Of a stretch of DNA of 64,000 bases, positions 53,231-60,739 are shown in pieces (position 1 is the stretch's first letter; every line of letters begins with the position of its first letter). The notes beneath the pieces were generated by a model. The model had not been told where the DNA came from. It searched no databases and was given only the letters and a program-made list of their open reading frames with translations. Location of the stretch: contig CAZJQP010000015.1 of NCBI GenBank assembly GCA_964548225.1, positions 1-64,000 of the forward strand, read 5' to 3'. Position numbers and translations under genes: made by a program. This DNA is from CALMEH01 sp964548225 (lineage in GTDB: Bacteria > Acidobacteriota > Blastocatellia > Pyrinomonadales > Pyrinomonadaceae).

Positions 53231-54616
53231 ATGCCTGAAATCGAACTCAAACAAATCGAACAAAACTTTGCGGAAATTCATCCGTTGATGTCGCAATCGG
53301 AAGCGTTGCAAGAGGCGAATCGGTGTCTTTATTGCTTTGACGCGCCTTGCACGCGGGCTTGTCCGACGCATATTGACGTTCCGGCTTTTATCAAAAAAAT
53401 TGCTTCGGGCAATCTTGTCGGTTCGGCGAAGGTGATTTTTGATGCGAATCCGATTGGTTCGTCGTGCGCGAAAGTTTGTCCCGTTGAAGTTTTGTGCGAA
53501 GGCGCGTGTGTCGAAAAAACTCTCGTCAAAAAGCCGATTGAAATTGGTCGTCTGCAAAGATACGCGACCGAACACGCACTTTTGACGGACAAAAATTTGT
53601 TTGAAAAAGGCGCGTCGAACGGCAAATCTGTCGGAATTATCGGTTCGGGTCCGGCAGGTTTGAGCGCGGCAACTTATTTAACGCGTTTGGGTTACGACGT
53701 TACCGTGTATGAGAAACGCGAGTTTGCGGGCGGACTCGATACTTACGGAATGGCGGAATACAAAATGACGCGCGGCGATTCTTTAGCGGAAGTTCGCCAA
53801 GTCGAAAAACTCGGCGTGAAGTTTGAATTAAACACGGAAATCGCTGTTATGAAAAATCCGCCCGCGCTCGGCGGTGAGCAAGCGGCACAGCTCGTAAAAA
53901 TCGAAGACGGTGCAGACATTTTGGGCAAACACGACGCGGTTTTTCTCGCCGTCGGGCTTGGCAAAACCAACAAATTAAACATCGCGGGCGAAAATTTGGA
54001 CGGCGTGATTGACGCTTTGCATTTTATCGAACAGGTCAAAACGCGCGATTGGCAAAGTGTTAATTTAGGCAAATCGGTCGCCGTCATCGGCGCGGGAAAC
54101 ACGGCGATTGATGCCGTTACACAAGCGAAAAGATTGGGCGCGGAACGGGCGATTTTGGTTTATCGGCGCACCGAAAAAGACGCGCCGGCTTACGATTACG
54201 AACTCGAATTGGCAAAAGCCGACGCGATAGAATTTGCTTGGGAAAGCACGCCGATTGAAATCTTGGGCAACGGCAAAGTTTCCGCTCTGAAATGCCGAAA
54301 AGCAGACGGAAGCGAATTTGAAATCGCTTGCGATATGGTCATTCTCGCTATCGGACAAATGAAACAAGCCGGATTTTTCCAAAGCATCGGCATCGAAACC
54401 GACGAAAAAGGTCGCGTTGTCGTGAGCGAAAATATGCAAACCTCAAACCCGAAAATCTTCGCCGGCGGCGATTGCGTCAACGGCGGTGCGGAAGCCGTTG
54501 ATGCCGCGCAAATGGGCAAAAAAGCGGCGATTGGAATTCACGAAAGTCTGTTCGGCGAAAAAGTAAATTTTGCGGGAGCAAAGGTTAAAGAAATCGAAAA
54601 AACTGCCGCGCATTAA
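53231..54616 (+). CDS. preT: NAD-dependent dihydropyrimidine dehydrogenase, PreT subunit
   Basis: 461-residue flavoprotein subunit of dihydropyrimidine dehydrogenase, which reduces uracil and thymine. Two N-terminal cysteine clusters for Fe-S centres (CLYCFDAPCTRACP and CAKVCPVEVLCEGAC), the FAD fold GIIGSGPAGLSAATYL at about residue 136, the NAD(P) fold VAVIGAGNTAIDAV at about 286 and the C-terminal FAD motif IFAGGDCVNGGAEAVDAAQ. It normally pairs with PreA; here preA lies 3.9 kb downstream behind inserted genes. Confidence 0.95.
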   Translation: MPEIELKQIEQNFAEIHPLMSQSEALQEANRCLYCFDAPCTRACPTHIDVPAFIKKIASGNLVGSAKVIFDANPIGSSCAKVCPVEVLCEGACVEKTLVKKPIEIGRLQRYATEHALLTDKNLFEKGASNGKSVGIIGSGPAGLSAATYLTRLGYDVTVYEKREFAGGLDTYGMAEYKMTRGDSLAEVRQVEKLGVKFELNTEIAVMKNPPALGGEQAAQLVKIEDGADILGKHDAVFLAVGLGKTNKLNIAGENLDGVIDALHFIEQVKTRDWQSVNLGKSVAVIGAGNTAIDAVTQAKRLGAERAILVYRRTEKDAPAYDYELELAKADAIEFAWESTPIEILGNGKVSALKCRKADGSEFEIACDMVILAIGQMKQAGFFQSIGIETDEKGRVVVSENMQTSNPKIFAGGDCVNGGAEAVDAAQMGKKAAIGIHESLFGEKVNFAGAKVKEIEKTAAH

Positions 54617-54663
54617 GCAACAGGCAGAAACCCGCGCGTCAGCAAGGGTGTTTATTTGCAAAC

Positions 54664-55170
54664 TTAAAAATCAATCTGCCGCCGAAAAACGAGAGCATTT
54701 TCGGTCGGATTTTGGTAATAATTTTTTCTCTCGAATTGAAATTCAAAGCCGTTTTTTTGATAAAAAGCAATGGCTTTAGCGTTTGATTCGCGGACTTCGA
54801 GCCAGATTTCTTTGATATTTTTTTGTTCAAGTTCGCAAACGATTTCGTCAAAAACTATTTGCCCGAAGCCTTGCTTTTGAAATGGTTCAAGGATGGCGAT
54901 ATTGAGAATTTCCGACGAGTCAAACAAATCATTTGAACTGCCGAACAAAAGCCTGAGAAGCGCAAACCCGACGATTTTCCCGTCTGCATTTTGTGCGATT
55001 TTGAAAACCGAATCGGTTCTTTCGAGTTCGTTCAAATAATCGTTTTTCGACCAAATGCTCAAACCCGTTTCGGCTTGAATTTGTAAAATCTCGTCGGTGT
55101 ATTTTGCATCGAAATCAATGATTGCGACATTTTGAGTTTGACCTGAAATTTTAGCCGAAGAATTTTTCAT
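54664..55170 (-). CDS. RimI-like N-acetyltransferase (GNAT)
   Basis: 168-residue GNAT enzyme. The acetyl-CoA loop is in EPFQKQGFGQIVFDEIV (about residues 95-111), followed by the RimI-type EVRESNAKAIAFYQKNGFEF. It may acetylate ribosomal protein S18 or other N-termini. It is the only minus-strand gene in the interval between preT and preA. Confidence 0.88.
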   Translation of the reverse strand: MKNSSAKISGQTQNVAIIDFDAKYTDEILQIQAETGLSIWSKNDYLNELERTDSVFKIAQNADGKIVGFALLRLLFGSSNDLFDSSEILNIAILEPFQKQGFGQIVFDEIVCELEQKNIKEIWLEVRESNAKAIAFYQKNGFEFQFERKNYYQNPTENALVFRRQIDF

Positions 55171-55274
55171 AAAACGGTCGGATTAACATCCATTATATTG
55201 CAGATTTAAAGTTGGTGATATTTGAATTGCAACAAAGTATCTTGATTTGTATAGATATGTCGGTATAATTGAAA

Positions 55275-55550
55275 ATGGAATTTGAATGGGACAAGGAAAA
55301 AGCGAAAGCGAATTTCAAAAAACACGGCGTAAGTTTTGAAGAAGCGGCTCTTGCCTTTTATGACGAAAATGCCGTAGAGCTTTTCGATGAACTGAATTCT
55401 GATTCGGAAATTCGCTTTCAAATTATCGGCATTTCAAACACAAGGCTTTTGTTTGTTTCATACACGGAAAGAAAAGAAAAAATTCGCATCATTTCCGCGA
55501 GAAACGCAAACGCCAAGCATATTAAGATTTACAATGAGCAAAACAGCTAA
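55275..55550 (+). CDS. brnT: BrnT-family toxin
   Basis: 91-residue RelE-fold ribonuclease. Family marks: FEWDKEKAKANFKKHGVSFEEA, RFQIIGISNTRLLFVSYTER and IRIISARNANAKHIKIYNE. ATG at 55275 gives the conserved N-terminus. It overlaps the antitoxin gene by 17 bp in the standard toxin-first order. Confidence 0.92.
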   Translation: MEFEWDKEKAKANFKKHGVSFEEAALAFYDENAVELFDELNSDSEIRFQIIGISNTRLLFVSYTERKEKIRIISARNANAKHIKIYNEQNS

Positions 55551-55902
55551 AAATTTAACTTTTACCGTAACCGAAGAAGACTACCACGCAGAATTGACAC
55601 AAGGTTTAACTAAAGACGAGATAATGAAGCCTGGCACATACAAAGTTCGCCGTTCGCCTTGGGCGGAAAAGCTCAAAAAAGCCAAGCGCGTCAAAGTTTC
55701 GATTTATCTGGAAGACGACATTTTGCAATACTTCCGCAAACGAGCCGAAGAGCCGAACGCCGCGCCGTATCAAACACAAATCAACAACGAACTGCGCCGT
55801 ATTATGGAAAACGATTCGCGCGAAGTTCATAGCATTGAAAGCGATATTTTGAACAACGAGGAATTTTTGCGGGCTTTGAAAGAAAAACTGGAAATGGTTT
55901 AG
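55534..55902 (+). CDS. brnA: BrnA-family antitoxin
   Basis: 122-residue antitoxin. The C-terminal half carries the ribbon-helix-helix segment (KKAKRVKVSIYLEDDILQYF, AAPYQTQINNELRRIME). It binds BrnT and probably represses the brnTA promoter in the 105-bp gap upstream. Confidence 0.9.
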   Translation: MSKTAKNLTFTVTEEDYHAELTQGLTKDEIMKPGTYKVRRSPWAEKLKKAKRVKVSIYLEDDILQYFRKRAEEPNAAPYQTQINNELRRIMENDSREVHSIESDILNNEEFLRALKEKLEMV

Positions 55903-55910
55903 ATGAAATG

Positions 55911-56510
55911 ATGAACGATTACGAATACTTAATAAAACAACTTGATTTGTTAATTGGTTTTTTAGATGTTTCAAAACGAGAGGTGTTCGACCAAATTCAG
56001 AATCATGATTCATTTAACATTGGAGTTACGGTTGGTTCCCTTTATGAAAATAGTTACGAAAACTATTCAACACATATTTGTAATGGAACAGTTCTGTTAT
56101 GAGCTTCTCATTTTGAAGATTTTTTAGGTAAATGTATCAAACAAATATTGATATACAATCCAAGTCTAAATAAACATAAGATTGACTATTGTGCATTTAA
56201 CGACAATAACCATAACTTAGTTAATTTTCTTGCAGAATCTCAAATAAGGAAAATGAAAGTTTCAGAAATGTTGAGTTTTGCAAAGAAAAATGTGCCAACT
56301 ATCACTGAACAAATGCACAGAAATATGGATAACTTGAGAATTTTGAGAAATTGCTTAATTCATAATAACGGCGTTGCTGATGAGAGCTTAGGCTTTATGA
56401 ATTTGCAAAAAGGACAGAATATCATTTTGAGTTCAGGGCAATTAAATGGTTATGGACTAGCGATTCGAGAATATGTTAGGACTCTTTGGGATCATATCGA
56501 AAAATTGTAA
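55911..56510 (+). pseudogene. HEPN-domain protein with in-frame TGA
   Basis: One reading frame of about 200 codons interrupted by TGA at 56100-56102. Before it: MNDYEYLIKQLDLLIGFLDV to STHICNGTVLL. After it, in the same frame: ASHFEDFLGKCIKQILIYNP and on to the TAA at 56508. The second half holds the HEPN motif RNCLIHNN (R-N-x3-H) of ribonuclease-type HEPN domains found in toxin and defence genes. The stop probably replaced Trp or Arg and should inactivate the protein, unless a start after it is used. A/T-rich, so probably acquired. Confidence 0.75.
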
Positions 56511-56562
56511 AAAACTATGGCAGATTTAAGTGTAAATTTCGCGGGCATCAAATCGCCGAATC
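56511..56562 (+). pseudogene. preA 5' remnant, copy 1
   Basis: AAAACT followed by ATG (56517) and the first 46 bases of preA, with two differences from the intact gene near GCGGGCATC. Similarity ends at 56562, after which the frame reads a few unrelated codons to TAA and a ribosome-binding site for the next gene. It directly follows the HEPN gene stop. Confidence 0.92.
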
Positions 56563-56587
56563 TCGACAAATAAAAGGAGTTAGAGCA

Positions 56588-57181
56588 ATGGGTTACAGCA
56601 AATTCAAAAAACTTCAGAGTGTGGTTGAAAAATTCAATTTAGACGCAATCTCAGTTCGTTTATTTGATGAAATTGAAAAGATTGAACCGAGTGAATGGTT
56701 GAATGAAGCCTTACGGCGTGGCGAAGTTGCTTTGCACACTAACGAAAAAGCAAAGGCGGAACGCATCATTTCTCCGATTCTATTAGAAGTATTTGAATCT
56801 TATAAAGATAAAATCAGCTTTTATTCGGGCGAGCAAATTAATGTTAATCCAAAAGATAATCTTTCAGGTGAGTGCGATTTCTTTTTTGCCCTACATCCGC
56901 CAAAACCGTTTATTGATGCTCCAATTATCTCACTCACGGAAGCCAAAGATGAAGATATGGAATGGGGAATTGCCCAATGTGCCGCCCAAATGCTTGGAGC
57001 TAAACTCTATAACGAAGGTCGAAATAAAAACGTGCCTTTTATTTACGGCTGTTCGACCGACGGTTTTTCTTGGCAATTTCTAAAACTTGAAAATGATATT
57101 TACGATGTTGATAACAAAATCTATACCGATTTACGAGAGATTTTGGGCGTTTGGCATCACATTATCAATCTCTATTTATAA
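56588..57181 (+). CDS. Orphan PD-(D/E)XK nuclease-like protein
   Basis: 197-residue protein. The nuclease pattern is visible: E95/D97 in SGECDFFFALHP, E118-A-K120 in ISLTEAKDEDMEW and Q130 in the following helix (GIAQCAAQMLGAKLYNE). AAAAGGAG lies at correct distance upstream of ATG. It lies exactly between the first and second preA remnants, and its stop adjoins the AAACTATG of the second one. Codons are A/T-rich. It is probably cargo of one insertion. Confidence 0.78.
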   Translation: MGYSKFKKLQSVVEKFNLDAISVRLFDEIEKIEPSEWLNEALRRGEVALHTNEKAKAERIISPILLEVFESYKDKISFYSGEQINVNPKDNLSGECDFFFALHPPKPFIDAPIISLTEAKDEDMEWGIAQCAAQMLGAKLYNEGRNKNVPFIYGCSTDGFSWQFLKLENDIYDVDNKIYTDLREILGVWHHIINLYL

Positions 57182-57249
57182 AAACTATGGCAGATTTAAG
57201 TGTAAATTTCGCAGGAATTAAATCGCCGAATCCGTTTTGGCTGGCTCTG
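57181..57249 (+). pseudogene. preA 5' remnant, copy 2
   Basis: AAAACT, ATG at 57187 and the first about 59 bases of preA, with a single difference (GCAGG for GCGGG) up to CTGGC at 57245. It then joins sequence that in another frame reads SETEKVWHELIKVIK and stop, apparently the 3' end of some other gene. It is closer to the intact gene than copy 1 is. Confidence 0.93.
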
Positions 57250-57299
57250 AGACTGAAAAAGTTTGGCACGAGTTGATAAAGGTAATAAAATAAATCATT

Positions 57300-57545
57300 A
57301 TGACCACAAAAACTATTGACGAATCGCCCGTTTGGAAACAATTTGAAACCGAAGCCAAAAAGCGTCGGCGCAATCCGGTCAGGCTCGCCCTTGATTTGCT
57401 CAAGGAGCAGATAGAGATTTGGGAAGATGAAGCATTAGACCGCGAAATCAGCCGTGAGGCGCAAAAAAGCGGCTATACGGAAGATGATGCCGTTGAATTG
57501 GTAAGACAATATCGGCGAGAGAAAAAAGAGCGTGCCAACCCGTAA
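57300..57545 (+). CDS. Antitoxin of PIN-type pair
   Basis: 81-residue charged, helical protein (MTTKTIDESPVWKQFETEAK, then REISREAQKSGYTEDDAVEL). Overlaps the PIN toxin gene by 14 bp. Size, order and coupling identify it as antitoxin. Confidence 0.8.
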   Translation: MTTKTIDESPVWKQFETEAKKRRRNPVRLALDLLKEQIEIWEDEALDREISREAQKSGYTEDDAVELVRQYRREKKERANP

Positions 57546-57978
57546 AGAACGAATCGCGGTTGTTTTTGATACAAATATTGTCATCGGAAATTATTTGGGC
57601 AAAAATCCGAAGTCGGCAATTAGAAAAATTTTTGCTTTATGGCGGGTTCAGAGAAGACTGCAACTGATTGTCAGCAACGAAACGGTTGCCGAATATCTGG
57701 AAATTTTAGAGCGTTTGAATGTTCCGCCGAAAAGAATCAATACGTTTTCAGAGCGAATCGAAAAACGACTGACGGTTACAAAAGTTTCGCTCGGCAAAAT
57801 TCCCACCGAAAGCCGCGATGTGGACGACAATTTGATTTTGGCGACCGCGCTCGTCGGCAAAGCGGATTTTTTGATAACCAACGACAAAGACCTTTTGGAC
57901 ATTTCCGCAAGCGACAAAAAGAAATTCAAGTTTCGGATTGTTTCGCCGATTGAGTTTTTGAAGGCGATTGGTGAATGA
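57532..57978 (+). CDS. PIN-domain toxin
   Basis: 148-residue PIN nuclease (COG1569-like). Acidic residues: VVFDTNIVIGNYL, SNETVAEYLEIL, RDVDDNLILATALVGKADF and ITNDKDLLDI. It starts with GTG at 57532 inside the antitoxin gene. The pair lies between the second preA remnant and intact preA. Confidence 0.88.
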   Translation: MPTRKERIAVVFDTNIVIGNYLGKNPKSAIRKIFALWRVQRRLQLIVSNETVAEYLEILERLNVPPKRINTFSERIEKRLTVTKVSLGKIPTESRDVDDNLILATALVGKADFLITNDKDLLDISASDKKKFKFRIVSPIEFLKAIGE

Positions 57979-57984
57979 AAAGAG

Positions 57985-58464
57985 ATGAAATCGTCAACTA
58001 TTCTTTACAAAAAACATTACGAGATTTTCGCCGACTATCATCAATTTTATTTGATGGATGCAGAAGAAAATCCATTTATGCCGGAAGATTGGAATGACGA
58101 AGATGTTCAGCGAAGAATTAAGGCTGAAAAACATATTGTCGTTATTCAACCCGAAAGAAATATGATTGTTTCGGTTGATTTGGAAATTGTGAGTTCTGCG
58201 CCAAAAGAAAATTTTGAAAATTGGGATCATATCGCGGAAGCGAGTTTAGATTTGCCGTCTGGAAAACTTCAAATAGAAGAATGTTGCGGTGAAACAAAAG
58301 ACATTTTGAAGTTATTTTCAGGTTCATACCGAATCAGAGCGTTTTTTGGAAATCTAAATACGCTGAGTTTTGACGGACTCGAAGGCGATGACCATTACAA
58401 AATAGTTATGTGGCAAGCACCGTTTGAAGATGTTAAAGTCCTGAAACAATATAAAGATGGTTAA
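57985..58464 (+). CDS. Hypothetical protein before preA
   Basis: 159-residue soluble beta-rich protein (MKSSTILYKKHYEIFADYHQ, WDHIAEASLDLPSGKLQIEE, SFDGLEGDDHYKIVMWQAPF). The last two segments recur in a family of uncharacterised small proteins that I cannot name; such proteins are sometimes immunity-like. It starts 6 bp after the PIN toxin and ends 29 bp before preA. Confidence 0.7.
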   Translation: MKSSTILYKKHYEIFADYHQFYLMDAEENPFMPEDWNDEDVQRRIKAEKHIVVIQPERNMIVSVDLEIVSSAPKENFENWDHIAEASLDLPSGKLQIEECCGETKDILKLFSGSYRIRAFFGNLNTLSFDGLEGDDHYKIVMWQAPFEDVKVLKQYKDG

Positions 58465-58493
58465 GATTTTGAATAATTTTTACGAGTAAAACT

Positions 58494-59729
58494 ATGGCAG
58501 ATTTAAGTGTAAATTTCGCGGGAATTAAATCGCCGAATCCGTTTTGGCTGGCATCTGCGCCGCCGACGAATATGGGTTCGATGATTGAGCGGGCGTTTGA
58601 CGCTGGTTGGGGCGGTGCGGTTTGGAAGACTTTGGGCGAGCCGATTACGAATGTTTCGTCGCGGCTGGCTTCGATTGACCAAGGTGCGCTCAAGATGATT
58701 GGTTTGAATAATATCGAACTGATTACGGATAGACCTTTGGAGGTGAATCTGAAAGAGGTTTATGAGTGTAAGAAAAAATATCCGAATAATGCGGTGATTG
58801 TTTCTTTGATGGTCGAATCGAAGCGCGAGGCGTGGCACGAGATTGTGAAGCGTTCGCAAGACACGGGTTGCGACGGGTTTGAACTAAATTTCGGCTGTCC
58901 GCACGGAATGTCTGAGCGCGGAATGGGGTCGGCGATGGGACAAGTTCCCGAATATACTTGTATGGTTACGGAATGGGTGAAGGAAGTTTCGGAATTGCCC
59001 GTCATCGTTAAATTAACGCCGAATGTCGCGCACATTGTTCCGCCGGGACGTGCGGCGCAGAAAGGCGGCGCGGACGCGGTTTCGTTGATAAATACGATAA
59101 ATTCCGTGATGGGCGTGGACATTGACACGATGATTCCGTATCCGAATGTCAACGGAATGGCGGCGCACGGCGGTTATTGCGGAACTGCGGTGAAACCGAT
59201 TGCGCTGAATATGGTTTCGGAGCTTGCGCGTGATGCGGAATTCAACATTCCGATTTCGGGCATCGGCGGCATCAATACTTGGCGCGATGCGGTTGAATTT
59301 ATGCTTCTCGGCGCGGGAAATGTGCAAGTTTGCACTGCCGTAATGCACTACGGCTATCGAATCGTTGAAGATATGATTGACGGTTTGAACAATTATCTCG
59401 ACGAAAAAGGTTTTGCGTCGGTTAATGATATTGTCGGTTTAAGCACGAATCGCGTTACCGATTGGGGACATCTCGATTTAAATTACAAAGTCGTGGCGCG
59501 TGTCAATAACGAGCATTGTATCAAATGCAATCTCTGTTACGTCGCCTGCGAAGACGGAGCGCATCAATGTTTTCATTTCGACGAAAACAAATATCCATAC
59601 GTTGATGAGGCAGAATGCGTCGGTTGTAATCTTTGCGCTCTGGTTTGTCCGAGTCCGGGCGCGATTTCGATGGTTAGATTGGACGACGGAAGTAATCCGC
59701 AAAGTTGGAAACAGAGAACAAATACATAG
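58494..59729 (+). CDS. preA: NAD-dependent dihydropyrimidine dehydrogenase, PreA subunit
   Basis: 411-residue catalytic subunit. A TIM-barrel FMN domain like dihydroorotate dehydrogenase covers about 1-320 (SVNFAGIKSPNPFWLASAPP, ELNFGCPHGMSERGMG, VIVKLTPNVAHIV, SGIGGINTWRDAVEFMLLGA). The C-terminus has two 4Fe-4S motifs (CIKCNLCYVAC, CVGCNLCALVCP). With PreT it reduces uracil/thymine. The start is preceded by AAAACT, shared with both remnants. It is intact, so the insertions upstream rebuilt the 5' end. Confidence 0.96.
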   Translation: MADLSVNFAGIKSPNPFWLASAPPTNMGSMIERAFDAGWGGAVWKTLGEPITNVSSRLASIDQGALKMIGLNNIELITDRPLEVNLKEVYECKKKYPNNAVIVSLMVESKREAWHEIVKRSQDTGCDGFELNFGCPHGMSERGMGSAMGQVPEYTCMVTEWVKEVSELPVIVKLTPNVAHIVPPGRAAQKGGADAVSLINTINSVMGVDIDTMIPYPNVNGMAAHGGYCGTAVKPIALNMVSELARDAEFNIPISGIGGINTWRDAVEFMLLGAGNVQVCTAVMHYGYRIVEDMIDGLNNYLDEKGFASVNDIVGLSTNRVTDWGHLDLNYKVVARVNNEHCIKCNLCYVACEDGAHQCFHFDENKYPYVDEAECVGCNLCALVCPSPGAISMVRLDDGSNPQSWKQRTNT

Positions 59730-59754
59730 CCGTTCCTTCTTTGTCTGTTAAATG

Positions 59755-59838
59755 AAGCCATTTAGCCGAAAAATAAAACCGATTATTCAAAGAATGAACA
59801 CGATTATCCGCCGAATGAAGTGCTTCATTCGGCGGATG
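59755..59838. repeat. 21-bp tandem repeat tract C
   Basis: Four 21-bp units (59755, 59776, 59797, 59818) after preA. They begin AARYCGATTAT- or similar and end CCGAATG, AAGAATG or GCGGATG. In one frame they read KPFSRKI, KPIIQRM, NTIIRRM, KCFIRRM. Units three and four carry the complementary halves of a hairpin. Confidence 0.8.
59806..59837 (+). terminator. preA terminator-like hairpin
   Basis: Perfect 15-bp stem (59806-59820 and 59823-59837) with a 2-nt loop, formed by the two last units of the 21-bp tract. A T-rich stretch (GATTTTGATTATTT) follows on the plus strand. Confidence 0.8.
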
Positions 59839-59935
59839 ATTTTGATTATTTATTGTCTAAACCTCAGCAGTTGTCGGTATTTGACGAACATTTGCGGTTT
59901 GGAGGGCTTTTTTCTCGGATTTAGTAAGTTTTTAA

Positions 59936-60014
59936 CCACGAATTAACACGAAAATCCGCAAAATCAGCACAAAATAAGGCAAATTTCGTGTTGATTCGGC
60001 TGATTTTGTGGATT
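59936..60014. repeat. Permuted inverted repeat
   Basis: Two words, CGAATTAACACGAAA and ATCCGCAAAATCAGC, are followed by their reverse complements, but in swapped order (TTTCGTGTTGATTCG then GCTGATTTTGTGGAT). This permits two alternative hairpins instead of one. Confidence 0.7.
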
Positions 60015-60257
60015 AATTTAATAATTCACCTTACGCAGTTTTGGAATTTTAGCTTAGTTCACGAAAATTTCTGCGAATTTGTTAATCGAAAATATTTGCT
60101 TGCGATGCGTATTTTATTCTTTTTCCTGTTTCTTCTGTAAAATCTCGCCATTATTTGCGCGTTGTCGGGCGAAAAATGTCCTAAATCTTGCGAAAGTTCG
60201 TCAAATACTGATGTTTATTGAGGTATTTTCAATGTTCGGCAGTAAATTAACGCTGTA

Positions 60258-60677
60258 AGTTGGTGAACTAACGGTGATAGTTCACCGACTTACAGCAATA
60301 GTTCACCAACTTACGGCGATAGTTCACCAACTTACAGCGATAGTTCGTCAACTTACAGCGATAGTTCATTAACTTACAGCGTTAGTTGGTGAGCTTACAG
60401 CGTTAGTTGGTGAACTTACGGCGATAGTTCATTAATTTACGGCGATAGTTCCGAAACTTACAGCGAAAGTTGATGAACTCACGGCGTTAGTTGGTGAATT
60501 TACGGCGTTAGTTGGTGAACTTAAGGCGACAGTTTGCCAACTTACAGCGATAGTTCAGCAACTTTTGACGATAGTTGGAAAAGTTTTGCCGATAATTCAT
60601 CAACTTTTTCCGATAGGTTCACAGTTTTTGCTGATATTTGGATATTTTTTGCCGATAGTTCGCCGCTTTTTGTCGTT
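60258..60677. repeat. 21-bp tandem repeat array D, 20 units
   Basis: Twenty contiguous units of exactly 21 bp (60258, 60279, 60300 and every 21 bp to 60657). Typical units begin AGTTCACCAA or AGTTGGTGAA and end CTTACAGCGAT or CTTACGGCGTT. The two unit types differ by inversion of the TTCACCAA/TTGGTGAA core. Divergence grows towards the guaA side (units from 60552 on). Every frame on both strands has stops, so it is not coding. There are no spacers, so it is not a CRISPR. Confidence 0.97.
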
Positions 60678-60739
60678 GGAAGCGATAAATCGAAAATTTG
60701 CGCTTCGCGTAACGTGAATTATTGAGTTTTCTTTTCATT

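Noticed and set aside
54617..54663. Repeat element after preT (CCCGCGCGTCAGCAAGGG)
   Set aside because: Looks like a lineage-specific intergenic word but occurs once here, so no repeat can be claimed.
55275..55902. BrnTA as part of the preA insertion unit
   Set aside because: It lies upstream of all preA remnants and no duplicated host sequence flanks it, so its entry cannot be tied to the same events.
59752..59946. 64-residue basic ORF after preA
   Set aside because: Mostly made of the 21-bp tract and terminator hairpin; no ribosome-binding site.
60258..60677. CRISPR-like array
   Set aside because: Units follow each other directly at 21 bp with no unique spacers, units are degenerate, and no cas gene is near.
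60534..60725. Short ORF in the 21-bp array
   Set aside because: Starts with TTG inside the repeat, no ribosome-binding site, and the rest of the array has stops in that frame.
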